From Clostridiales bacterium (lineage in GTDB: Bacteria; Bacillota; Clostridia; Oscillospirales; Oscillospiraceae), in NCBI GenBank assembly GCA_003533405.1, contig DQDL01000044.1, forward strand, positions 5,386 through 10,877: 5,492 nt of DNA. The letters run 5' to 3'. This document shows positions 1-4,844 of this stretch, one piece after another (positions within the stretch are counted from its first letter, which is position 1; each line of letters opens with the position of its first letter). A program made the position numbers and the translations under genes. Below the pieces are notes generated by a model. The model was not told the origin of the DNA. It searched no databases and saw only the letters and a list, made by a program, of their open reading frames with translations.

Positions 1-334
1 CATGACGCTTGCCGACATTGCCGACTCCACGGGACTGAGCGTTTCCACCGTCAGCCGCACGGTGCGTGGCAAATACATTCAGTGCAAGCGTGGTGTTATC
101 CCCGCAAAGTTGTTTTTTACAACCAAGCTTGAGAGCAAGTCCGGCGCACGCTCGGTAGATGAAGCTAAAAAGCTTCTGCGAGAAGTGATCGATGGTGAGG
201 ACAAGACCGCTCCCCTGTCGGATGCTCAGCTCAGCGATATTTTGACCCAAAAGGGCTTTTCGATATCACGGCGCACCGTCGCCAAATACCGCGATGAGCT
301 CGGCATCCCGGGCACATATGTCAGAAAGAAATGA
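1..334 (+). CDS. rpoN: RNA polymerase sigma-54 factor RpoN, C-terminal part (5' end outside window)
   Basis: This is the last 110 codons or so of sigma-54, the sigma factor that recognises -24/-12 promoters and needs an AAA+ activator to open them. The frame is already open at the window edge, so the ATG at position 2 is an internal methionine and not the start. Counting from it, residues 4-30 form the DNA-binding helix-turn-helix stretch with the family's STVSRTVRGKY pattern, followed by the RGVIPAKLFFT segment. Residues 89-98 are the RpoN box, SRRTVAKYRD, nearly identical to the family signature ARRTVAKYRE, which contacts the -24 element. The protein ends 12 residues after the box, as is normal. 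The downstream gene's ribosome binding site overlaps the stop codon, so the two are probably cotranscribed. The activator-binding and core-binding regions lie outside the window. No -24/-12 promoter was recognised in the gaps of this window. Confidence 0.95.
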   Translation, partial: MTLADIADSTGLSVSTVSRTVRGKYIQCKRGVIPAKLFFTTKLESKSGARSVDEAKKLLREVIDGEDKTAPLSDAQLSDILTQKGFSISRRTVAKYRDELGIPGTYVRKK

Positions 335-343
335 GGTATCAGC

Positions 344-883
344 ATGCTATACGAATTTGAAGGCAAGCGCCCGAAGATAGACCCGAGCGCATTTATAAGC
401 GACACCGCCGTCATCATCGGCGATGTGACCATCGGCGCACGCTGCTATGTCGGCCCCGGCTCCGTCATCCGTGGCGACGAGCGACCGATATTCATCGGCG
501 ACGAGACCGCAATTGAGGATCTGTGCCTTATCCATGTCGGCGGCCCCGACACCAAGACCGACGGCTGCCACATCGGCAAGCGGGTCACGATAGGTCACAG
601 TGCGATAGTCCACGGGAACCACATCCGGGACGGCGCCAACATCGGCATGGGTGCGATTATAAGTCTGTTTGCCGATATCGGCGAATACGCCGTTGTAGCT
701 GAGGGTGCAGTCGTAAAGAAGCATCAGACCGTCCCGCCCCGTGTCGTTGTCGGCGGTGCTCCGGCGAAGGTCCTGCGTGAGCTTGAGGACAAGGACATTT
801 CCGCATGGGAGCGCAGCAAGCAGACCTACATCGACCTTGCCGCACGCTGCAAAGCCCCGAATGGTCTTGTGAGAATTGACTGA
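344..883 (+). CDS. Gamma-class carbonic anhydrase-like / hexapeptide-repeat protein
   Basis: The 179-residue product is a left-handed beta-helix protein of the gamma carbonic anhydrase superfamily (YrdA/PaaY/CaiE-like). Hexapeptide turns repeat from about residue 18 to 128, for example AVIIGDVTIGARCYVGPGSV and GANIGMGAII, and a helical tail follows from about residue 142. Three histidines sit where the family binds its metal: H64 in LIHVG, then H85 and H90 in GHSAIVHG, with the five-residue spacing seen in Cam-type enzymes. R43 and D45 in VIRGDERPI match the conserved RxD pair. The family forms trimers with metal sites at subunit interfaces. Intact ligands make metal binding likely, but many short members have weak or unproven carbonic anhydrase activity, and an acyltransferase-like role is possible. 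The start is supported by a GAGGT site at 333-337, six bases before the ATG and overlapping the rpoN stop, which suggests translational coupling. A strong terminator begins five bases after the stop. Confidence 0.88.
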   Translation: MLYEFEGKRPKIDPSAFISDTAVIIGDVTIGARCYVGPGSVIRGDERPIFIGDETAIEDLCLIHVGGPDTKTDGCHIGKRVTIGHSAIVHGNHIRDGANIGMGAIISLFADIGEYAVVAEGAVVKKHQTVPPRVVVGGAPAKVLRELEDKDISAWERSKQTYIDLAARCKAPNGLVRID

Positions 884-888
884 TGTAT

Positions 889-926
889 GCAAAAATCCCC
901 GAGCCGGTTGGCTCGGGGATTTTTGC
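889..926. terminator. Bidirectional intrinsic terminator between convergent genes
   Basis: A perfect 17-bp inverted repeat (889-905 pairing with 910-926) encloses a four-base GGTT loop. The stem has a GC-rich top and an A5/T5 run at its base, so either strand gives a GC hairpin closing into a U-run. It starts 5 bases after the carbonic anhydrase-like gene and ends 8 bases before the nifU stop on the other strand, so it can end both convergent transcripts. Confidence 0.93.
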
Positions 927-934
927 GTATTCGC

Positions 935-1372
935 TTACTCGACGCAGTGATCGCAGTTGTGGGTCTCTGCGAACTTTTCGTGATCGTACTCTATGCCGTT
1001 CTTGTCGTAGTAGTTCTTGACGGCGGCCTTGACAGCCTCCTCGGCGAGGACGGAGCAGTGGATCTTATGTGTGGGCAGACCGTCGAGAGCCTCGACAACA
1101 GCCTTGTTGGAAAGCTCGAGAGCGTCCTCAAGCTTCTTGCCCTTGATAAGCTCGGTAGCCATGGAGCTTGTTGCAATTGCGCTGCCGCAGCCGAAGGTGT
1201 TGAACTTGCAGTCGGTGATGACGCCGTCATCTACCTTGAGGTACATCTTCATAATATCGCCGCACTTGGCGTTGCCGACCTCGCCGATGCCCACATTGGG
1301 AGCGTCGTCGATCTTGCCGACATTACGGGGGTGCTGGAAATGGTCCATTACTTTATCGCTATACAGTGCCAT
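935..1372 (-). CDS. nifU: Fe-S cluster assembly scaffold, NifU/IscU type
   Basis: This 145-residue protein is the scaffold on which [2Fe-2S] clusters are built from sulfur supplied by the desulfurase encoded just upstream. It has only the IscU domain, without the ferredoxin or Nfu domains of full NifU. The three cluster cysteines are C37 in NAKCGD, C62 in FGCGSA and C106 in KIHCSVLAEEA; D39 in CGD is the conserved aspartate that modulates cluster release. The segment LPTHK (99-103) occupies the site where proteobacterial IscU carries the HscA-binding LPPVK motif, yet no hscA/hscB is visible here, as is usual in Clostridia. The C-terminus carries two extra cysteines (C140, C143, in CDHC), and C55 is a further one. 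Its AGGAGG-type site at 1380-1386 lies seven bases before the ATG. Only 42 bp separate it from nifS and no promoter is evident between them, so it is probably the last gene of the operon. The name iscU would be equally acceptable. Confidence 0.95.
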   Translation of the reverse strand: MALYSDKVMDHFQHPRNVGKIDDAPNVGIGEVGNAKCGDIMKMYLKVDDGVITDCKFNTFGCGSAIATSSMATELIKGKKLEDALELSNKAVVEALDGLPTHKIHCSVLAEEAVKAAVKNYYDKNGIEYDHEKFAETHNCDHCVE

Positions 1373-1414
1373 GATTATATCCTCCTGAAAAGCTTTCGTT
1401 AGTTATATTAAATA

Positions 1415-2602
1415 TTAGATGAGGTGCTTTCTCTTGCCGTTTTCGAGATCCTCCCACACCGGGGAGATGCTGCGCAGGTACTCGACGATACCGGGAACGA
1501 CCTCAATGATGTGGTCTATCTCCTCCATGGTGTTGTACTCACCGATGGAAAGTCTCAGTGAACCGTGGGCAACCTCGTGGGGCAGGCCGATGGCAAGCAG
1601 AACATGGCTCGGATCGAGAGAGCCGGAGGTGCAGGCGGAGCCGGACGATGCGCAAACGCCCTTGGAGTCGAGCAGGAGCAGCAGGCTCTCGCCCTCGATG
1701 CCCTCAAAGCACATGTTCACGGTGCCGGGGACATGGTGCTCGAGCGAGCCGTTTATCTTGGAGTGAGGGATCTTCGACAGCTCGGCAAACAGCTTGTCAC
1801 GCATGGGGATTATCTTTGCGGTGTTGGCCTCCATGTTGTCAACAGACTCCTTGAGAGCCGCTGCAAGAGCCACGATGCCGGGGATATTCTCGGTACCCGC
1901 ACGCTTGCCTCGCTCCTGAGCGCCGCCCTCAATGATGTTGAACAGAGGCATGCCCTTTCTTGCGTACAGAACGCCGACGCCCTTGGGTGCGTGGAACTTA
2001 TGACCGGACATGCTCAGCAGGTCGATGTTCATTTCCTTTACATTGATGGGCATATGGCCAGCAGCCTGAACAGCGTCGGTATGGAACGGAATGCCCTTGC
2101 TGCGGCAGAGTGCGCCGATCTCCTTAATGGGCTGCACGGTGCCGATCTCGTTATTTGCGAACATGACGGTGACAAGAGCGGTATCCTCTCTTATTGCAGC
2201 CTCGACATCCTCAAGGCGGACAACGCCGTCCTCGTGGACATCCAGCAGCGTTACCTCAAAGCCCTGCTTTTCAAGCTGCTTGAGGGTGTGCAGAACTGCG
2301 TGATGCTCAAACTTGGTGGAGATAAGGTGCTTCTTGCCCTTAAGAGCGCCGAACTTTGCCATGGAGACGATAGCCTGGTTATCCGCCTCCGAGCCGCCGG
2401 AGGTGAAGTATATCTCCTTGGGCTCTGCGCCGATAATGTCGGCAACGGTCTTTCTGGCATCCTCAAGAGCTTCCTTTGCCTTCTGAGCGAAGGAATAAAG
2501 ACTCGAAGGATTGCCGTACAGGGTGGTGAGGTAAGGCATCATTGCGTCAAGAGCGGTCTTGCTCACGCTCGTGGTTGCTGCGTTATCTGCGTAAACAAAC
2601 AT
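1415..2602 (-). CDS. nifS: Cysteine desulfurase, NifS/IscS type (group I)
   Basis: This is a complete 395-residue PLP-dependent cysteine desulfurase, which converts cysteine to alanine and holds the sulfur as a persulfide that is passed to the scaffold. The order of motifs is standard: YADNAATT at the N-terminus; FTSGGSEADN (66-75); EHH with H101, which stacks on the cofactor; ANNEIGTVQP (149-158); HTDAVQ with D176 and Q179; SGHKFHAPKG with K202 as the Schiff-base lysine; GGAQERGKRAGTEN (226-239); and the mobile loop SSGSACTSGSLDPSHVL, in which C324 is the sulfur-accepting cysteine. R349 in SLRLS is expected to bind the substrate carboxylate. The long cysteine loop defines group I, and the QERGKRAGTEN form together with a NifU-like partner favours the NifS naming used in Clostridia; iscS is the alternative. 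GAAAGGAAG at 2611-2619 lies eight bases before the ATG. The gene appears to have its own promoter and an operator-like dyad in the gap after iscR. Confidence 0.97.
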   Translation of the reverse strand: MFVYADNAATTSVSKTALDAMMPYLTTLYGNPSSLYSFAQKAKEALEDARKTVADIIGAEPKEIYFTSGGSEADNQAIVSMAKFGALKGKKHLISTKFEHHAVLHTLKQLEKQGFEVTLLDVHEDGVVRLEDVEAAIREDTALVTVMFANNEIGTVQPIKEIGALCRSKGIPFHTDAVQAAGHMPINVKEMNIDLLSMSGHKFHAPKGVGVLYARKGMPLFNIIEGGAQERGKRAGTENIPGIVALAAALKESVDNMEANTAKIIPMRDKLFAELSKIPHSKINGSLEHHVPGTVNMCFEGIEGESLLLLLDSKGVCASSGSACTSGSLDPSHVLLAIGLPHEVAHGSLRLSIGEYNTMEEIDHIIEVVPGIVEYLRSISPVWEDLENGKRKHLI

Positions 2603-2622
2603 ATTTATATCTTCCTTTCTGT

Positions 2623-2647
2623 AAATCCTATTAAAAACATGGGAATT
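2623..2647. promoter_or_regulatory. Putative Rrf2/IscR operator at the nifS promoter
   Basis: This is a 25-bp imperfect dyad. The left arm AAATCCTAT (2623-2631) and right arm ATGGGAATT (2639-2647) are complementary at 7 of 9 positions around a 7-bp AT-rich centre. It overlaps the downstream half of the predicted nifS -10 box and the transcription start, a repressor-type position. It matches each of two similar stretches in front of the regulator gene at 18 of 25 positions when compared in the matching orientation. The assignment to the Rrf2 protein is inferred from position and recurrence only. Confidence 0.5.
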
Positions 2648-2673
2648 GTAACACTATATATTAAAATAGTCAA
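2645..2673 (-). promoter_or_regulatory. Predicted sigma-A promoter of nifS-nifU
   Basis: On the minus strand, TTGACT (2668-2673, 5 of 6 to consensus) and TACAAT (2645-2650, 5 of 6) are separated by exactly 17 bp of AT-rich spacer. Transcription would start near 2638, giving a leader of about 36 bases. The -35 box lies only a few bases past the iscR stop. The desulfurase and scaffold genes could therefore be transcribed separately from their regulator as well as by readthrough, since no terminator is visible in this gap. Confidence 0.7.
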
Positions 2674-2679
2674 TAGTTT

Positions 2680-3099
2680 TTATTTTTTCCACTTGTCGCC
2701 CGTTAAAAGGTCGGTAAGTGTGACCGTTGCAAGGTAGGCGTTGGTAATATCGTCAAGCTCCTTCCACATGGGAACGGTCAGGCAGGCATCTGATCTGTCG
2801 CAGTTTATAGCCCCTGCCTTGATGCAGGCCACCGGTGCTAGGTTATCCTCTATACAATTTAATATCTCGCCCACGGTGTACTCATCAGGCGATCGGCTCA
2901 GCTTATAGCCGCCCTCCTTGCCACGGGTACTGTCGACAAGCTGCGCCTTCTTGAGGTTGCCGACTATCATCTCAAGATACTTCATCGAAAGCTCCGTGCG
3001 GTCGGAAATAGTCTTGAGCGATATATAGCCCTCATCGGAATGCTGCGCAAGATAAATCATAATGTGCAGGGCATAACGGCCTTTGCTGGTAACATTCAT
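2680..3099 (-). CDS. iscR: Rrf2-family transcriptional regulator, IscR-like
   Basis: The 139-residue product is a winged-helix Rrf2 repressor/activator. The N-terminus MNVTSKGRYALHIMIYLA is the family hallmark. The helix-turn-helix lies at about 27-50 (ISLKTISDRTELSMKYLEMI), and the wing RGKEGGYKLSR at 59-69. A long helix then leads to cysteines C92, C100 and C106, where IscR binds a [2Fe-2S] cluster; C82 is additional. The spacing C-X7-C-X5-C differs from the C-X5-C-X5-C of E. coli IscR, and no histidine sits three residues after the last cysteine, so the fourth ligand is unclear. The ATG at 3099 is preferred over the GTG at 3108 because the GGAGG site overlaps that GTG and lies eight bases before the ATG, and because family members begin at this point. 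Its place directly before nifS-nifU supports an Fe-S-sensing role. A cysteine-metabolism regulator of the CymR type is the alternative, but CymR lacks this cysteine cluster. Confidence 0.9.
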   Translation of the reverse strand: MNVTSKGRYALHIMIYLAQHSDEGYISLKTISDRTELSMKYLEMIVGNLKKAQLVDSTRGKEGGYKLSRSPDEYTVGEILNCIEDNLAPVACIKAGAINCDRSDACLTVPMWKELDDITNAYLATVTLTDLLTGDKWKK

Positions 3100-3107
3100 A
3101 AATATCA

Positions 3108-3112
3108 CCTCC
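3108..3112 (-). promoter_or_regulatory. Ribosome binding site deciding the iscR start
   Basis: On the minus strand GGAGG, extending to GGAGGTGAT, lies eight bases before the ATG at 3099. It overlaps the in-frame GTG at 3108, which therefore cannot be an efficient start. The shorter 139-residue protein is the likely product. Confidence 0.85.
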
Positions 3113-3116
3113 GTCT

Positions 3117-3141
3117 AATTCCTATTGTTTTTCTATGGTTT
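3117..3141. promoter_or_regulatory. Putative Rrf2/IscR operator, promoter-distal copy in the iscR leader
   Basis: This 25-bp stretch begins AATTCCTAT and ends CTATGGTTT, with a T-rich centre. It matches the nifS operator-like dyad, read on the minus strand, at 18 of 25 positions. It lies across the predicted iscR transcription start (about 3136) and the 5' leader. Its left arm is strong while its right arm is weaker. A role in autoregulation is inferred. Confidence 0.42.
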
Positions 3142-3142
3142 T

Positions 3143-3171
3143 AATATACCACGGTTTTAGTAGGAATTAAA
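3143..3171 (-). promoter_or_regulatory. Predicted promoter of iscR (extended -10)
   Basis: On the minus strand, TATATT (3143-3148, 5 of 6) is preceded by TGG, forming an extended -10 element. A poor -35, TTTAAT (3166-3171, 3 of 6), lies 17 bp upstream. Weak -35 recognition offset by an extended -10 is typical of regulated promoters. Transcription would begin near 3136, giving a leader of about 37 bases. Operator-like sequences cover both the spacer and the start. Confidence 0.6.
3144..3168. promoter_or_regulatory. Putative Rrf2/IscR operator within the iscR promoter
   Basis: Read on the minus strand this 25-bp stretch begins AATTCCTAC, has the centre TAAAACC and ends GTGGTATAT. It matches the nifS operator-like dyad, read on the plus strand, at 18 of 25 positions, including the centre (TAAAAAC there). 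It fills the spacer and overlaps both the -35 and -10 elements of iscR, so a bound protein would block RNA polymerase. Confidence 0.45.
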
Positions 3172-3192
3172 GTGCATGTGCGTCAAAATGCG

Positions 3193-3220
3193 AAAAAACG
3201 CTGTGCAGTTTTTGCACAGC
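3193..3220 (-). terminator. Terminator-like hairpin in the divergent control region
   Basis: A perfect 8-bp stem (3200-3207 with 3213-3220, GCTGTGCA/TGCACAGC) surrounds a five-base loop. On the minus strand it is followed by GTTTTTT (to 3193), the shape of an intrinsic terminator acting leftward. No minus-strand gene lies upstream of it, so it may stop stray antisense transcripts from the transporter side before they reach iscR. It could instead be a protein-binding palindrome. Confidence 0.45.
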
Positions 3221-3237
3221 AAATTTGAAAATAGTTC

Positions 3238-3266
3238 TTTACTTTAGCGCAGTAATGTGTTATCTT
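3238..3266 (+). promoter_or_regulatory. Predicted promoter of the amino acid ABC transporter operon
   Basis: TTTACT (3238-3243, 4 of 6) and TATCTT (3261-3266, 4 of 6) are separated by 17 bp. The -10 is preceded by TGT, making it an extended -10. Transcription would start near 3273, with a leader of about 38 bases. Both hexamers are imperfect, so this is a moderate prediction. A palindrome overlaps the -10 end and the start site. Confidence 0.5.
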
Positions 3267-3279
3267 ATCACCGTGATAA
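3265..3279. promoter_or_regulatory. Perfect palindrome, probable operator of the transporter operon
   Basis: TTATCAC and GTGATAA are exact inverted repeats around a single C (3272). The site overlaps the last bases of the predicted -10 and covers the predicted transcription start, a position expected for a repressor site. It does not resemble the AATTCC motif found at iscR and nifS, so another regulator is implied. I cannot assign the family. Confidence 0.55.
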
Positions 3280-3297
3280 CAAACTACATCGATTTTC

Positions 3298-3303
3298 GGA
3301 GGA
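3298..3303 (+). promoter_or_regulatory. Ribosome binding site deciding the binding-protein start
   Basis: GGAGGA lies seven bases before the ATG at 3311. This, with the signal peptide beginning MKKIVALLLA, rules out the in-frame GTG at 3257, which would add 18 residues ahead of the signal sequence and would begin upstream of the predicted transcription start. Confidence 0.9.
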
Positions 3304-3310
3304 TAAAAAC

Positions 3311-4102
3311 ATGAAAAAGATAGTTGCACTGCTTTTAGCGGTTATGATGGTCTTTGCACTGTGCGCCTGCGGCGGCGGAGACAGCAAGACCGATGAAAAA
3401 ACTCTCGTCGTCGGCATCGACCCCGAGTACCCCCCGTACAGCTATATAGGCTCTGACGGCGAGTACACCGGCTTTGACATTGAGGTCGCTCAGGCCGTCT
3501 GCGATCTGCTCGGCTGGAAGATGCAAGTTTTCCCTGTCAACTGGGATAACAAGCTCGTTCAGCTCGACGGCAAGGAATGCGACTGCATCTGGTCCGGCAT
3601 GACCATTCTTGACAGCATGAAGGAAGCCGGCTATGTTATTTCCGATCCCTACTACGATAACACTCAGGTGCTCCTCGTTAAGGAGGACAGCTCCATCAAG
3701 TCCTCTGCCGACCTCAAGGGCAAGACCGTTGCGGTCCAGCTCGGCACCTCCGGTGAGAGCCTTCTCAACGGCGACCTTGCAGACCTCAAGGCGACCTTCG
3801 GTGAGCTCGTCACCTGCAACAGCTTCGTAAGCGCATTCACCGAGCTTGGCGGCGGCAGCGTTGACGCCGTGTTCGTCGACTACCCCGTTGCAGCAGCCTA
3901 TGTCGCAAAGAATGAGGGCTTCCGCATCGTTAACGAGAACCTCGGCGCAGAGCAGTACGGCATCGCCTTCCGTTCCGGCGATCAGGAGCTTTGCGACCAG
4001 ATCGAGGCTGCCGTTGAGCAGCTCGTTGACAACGGCACCTATCAGAAGATAGCCGAGAAGTATCCCGACATCGTCTCGAACCTCATCTACCTGAACAAGT
4101 AA
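3311..4102 (+). CDS. Amino acid ABC transporter substrate-binding lipoprotein
   Basis: The 263-residue product is a family 3 (SBP_bac_3) solute-binding protein tethered to the outer face of the membrane, where it captures a small polar compound, most likely an amino acid, for the permease encoded next. Residues 1-19 are a lipoprotein signal with lipobox LCAC, so C20 is the lipidated N-terminus, followed by a Gly/Asp/Ser/Lys-rich linker. The mature domain shows family landmarks: LVVGIDPEYPPYSYI (32-46), GFDIEVAQAV (54-63), SGMTI (95-99), SDPYY (111-115), DLKGKTVAVQLGTSGE (134-149) and AVFVDYPVA (186-194), where D190 is the expected ligand amino-group contact. The arginine usually found just after the GMTIT segment, which binds the ligand carboxylate, is not seen; ILDSMKEAG stands there instead. 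The mature protein has five cysteines (64, 90, 92, 169, 228). The substrate cannot be named. Tandem stops (TAA TAG) end the gene. Confidence 0.93.
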   Translation: MKKIVALLLAVMMVFALCACGGGDSKTDEKTLVVGIDPEYPPYSYIGSDGEYTGFDIEVAQAVCDLLGWKMQVFPVNWDNKLVQLDGKECDCIWSGMTILDSMKEAGYVISDPYYDNTQVLLVKEDSSIKSSADLKGKTVAVQLGTSGESLLNGDLADLKATFGELVTCNSFVSAFTELGGGSVDAVFVDYPVAAAYVAKNEGFRIVNENLGAEQYGIAFRSGDQELCDQIEAAVEQLVDNGTYQKIAEKYPDIVSNLIYLNK

Positions 4103-4126
4103 TAGAGAAAATACAAAAACGATGAT

Positions 4127-4167
4127 CGCTTCCCGGAAGTGTACGCTTCCGGGAATGCGTGCGTTTT
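4127..4167 (+). terminator. Intercistronic hairpin between binding-protein and permease genes
   Basis: A perfect 10-bp stem (4130-4139 with 4146-4155, TTCCCGGAAG/CTTCCGGGAA) has a six-base loop and extends by three further pairs past a one-base bulge (4127-4129 with 4157-4159). Only a short T4 run follows at 4164-4167, so termination is likely partial. Such elements commonly raise the amount of binding protein relative to permease, by attenuation or by protecting the upstream mRNA from 3' decay. Confidence 0.7.
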
Positions 4168-4184
4168 GAAACGAGGATTATTCT

Positions 4185-4832
4185 ATGGATCTAACGACAA
4201 TGATCACCACAATGGGCAGCGGCTTCGGCAAAACCTGCGCAATTTTCTTCCTGACGCTGCTGTTTTCCCTGCCGCTTGGCATGGTCATCGCCCTTTTAAG
4301 GATGAGCAAAAGCAAGATAGTGTCGAATGTGACCCGCTTTGTCATCTCCGTTCTGCGCGGCACACCTCTTATGCTACAGCTCATCGCAGTTACATACGGC
4401 CCGTACTATCTGTTTGACCTGCCTGTTTCGAGAAACAAGCTCATCCCCGTCGTCATCGCCTTTGCGATAAACTACGCCGCCTACTTTGCGGAAATTTACC
4501 GCAGCGGTATTGAGTCAATGCCCGTCGGACAGTATGAGGCGGCGGATATCTTGGGCTATAAGAAGATACAGACCTTCTTCCACATCATTCTCCCGCAGGT
4601 CATCAAGCGCATCATGCCCAGCATCACCAACGAGGTCGTCACCCTCGTTAAGGACACCTCCATAGCCTTCACCGTATCGTATCAGGAGCTGTTCACCATC
4701 GGCAAGCAGATCGCAAACTCCGAAACGAGCTTCATGCCCTTCGTCGTTGCCGGTGTGTTCTACTTTGTGTTTAACGCCATCGTCGACTATGCAATGGGCA
4801 AGGTTGAAAAATCGATGAATTATTATAAGTAA
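4185..4832 (+). CDS. Amino acid ABC transporter permease, HisM/GlnP family
   Basis: The 215-residue inner-membrane protein forms the translocation channel, probably as a homodimer because only one permease gene is present before the ATPase gene. Hydrophobic segments lie at about 17-38, 50-78 (partly), 86-105, 150-170 and 183-204. Family motifs are SVLRGTPLMLQL (55-66), with the conserved RGTP, and the cytoplasmic EAA loop, EAADILGYKKIQTFFHIILP (118-137), which docks on the ATPase. An N-terminal MTTMGSGFGKTCAIFFLT-like stretch (roughly 6-24) matches the usual start of HisM-type permeases. The length is normal for the family. GAGGA at 4173-4177 lies seven bases before the ATG. The gene follows the intercistronic hairpin and its stop is only 12 bases from the ATPase start, so it belongs to one operon. 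Confidence 0.95.
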   Translation: MDLTTMITTMGSGFGKTCAIFFLTLLFSLPLGMVIALLRMSKSKIVSNVTRFVISVLRGTPLMLQLIAVTYGPYYLFDLPVSRNKLIPVVIAFAINYAAYFAEIYRSGIESMPVGQYEAADILGYKKIQTFFHIILPQVIKRIMPSITNEVVTLVKDTSIAFTVSYQELFTIGKQIANSETSFMPFVVAGVFYFVFNAIVDYAMGKVEKSMNYYK

Positions 4833-4844
4833 GGAGGATATGCA

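Noticed and set aside
347..892. A 181-codon minus-strand frame opposite the carbonic anhydrase-like gene.
   Set aside because: Its reading runs through the terminator hairpin and gives no recognisable protein, while the plus strand gives clear hexapeptide repeats and metal ligands.
889..926. The long perfect inverted repeat considered as a mobile-element end or recombination site.
   Set aside because: Its place between two convergent stops, its size and the A/T runs at the stem base fit a bidirectional terminator, and no transposase or target-site duplication is present.
2649..2678. A resemblance of TTGACTATTTTA in the nifS promoter to the left half of the E. coli IscR type 1 site.
   Set aside because: The right half does not match, and the TTGACT is explained as the -35 box. 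The recurring AATTCC motif is a better operator candidate.
1565..2737. A 390-codon open frame on the plus strand opposite nifS, running into the gap and the end of iscR.
   Set aside because: nifS has full family motifs across the same bases. The antisense frame has no recognisable domain and no ribosome binding site; it results from the codon bias of nifS.
3257..3310. An 18-residue N-terminal extension of the binding protein from a GTG.
   Set aside because: It would precede a normal lipoprotein signal peptide, has no ribosome binding site, and overlaps the predicted promoter and palindrome.
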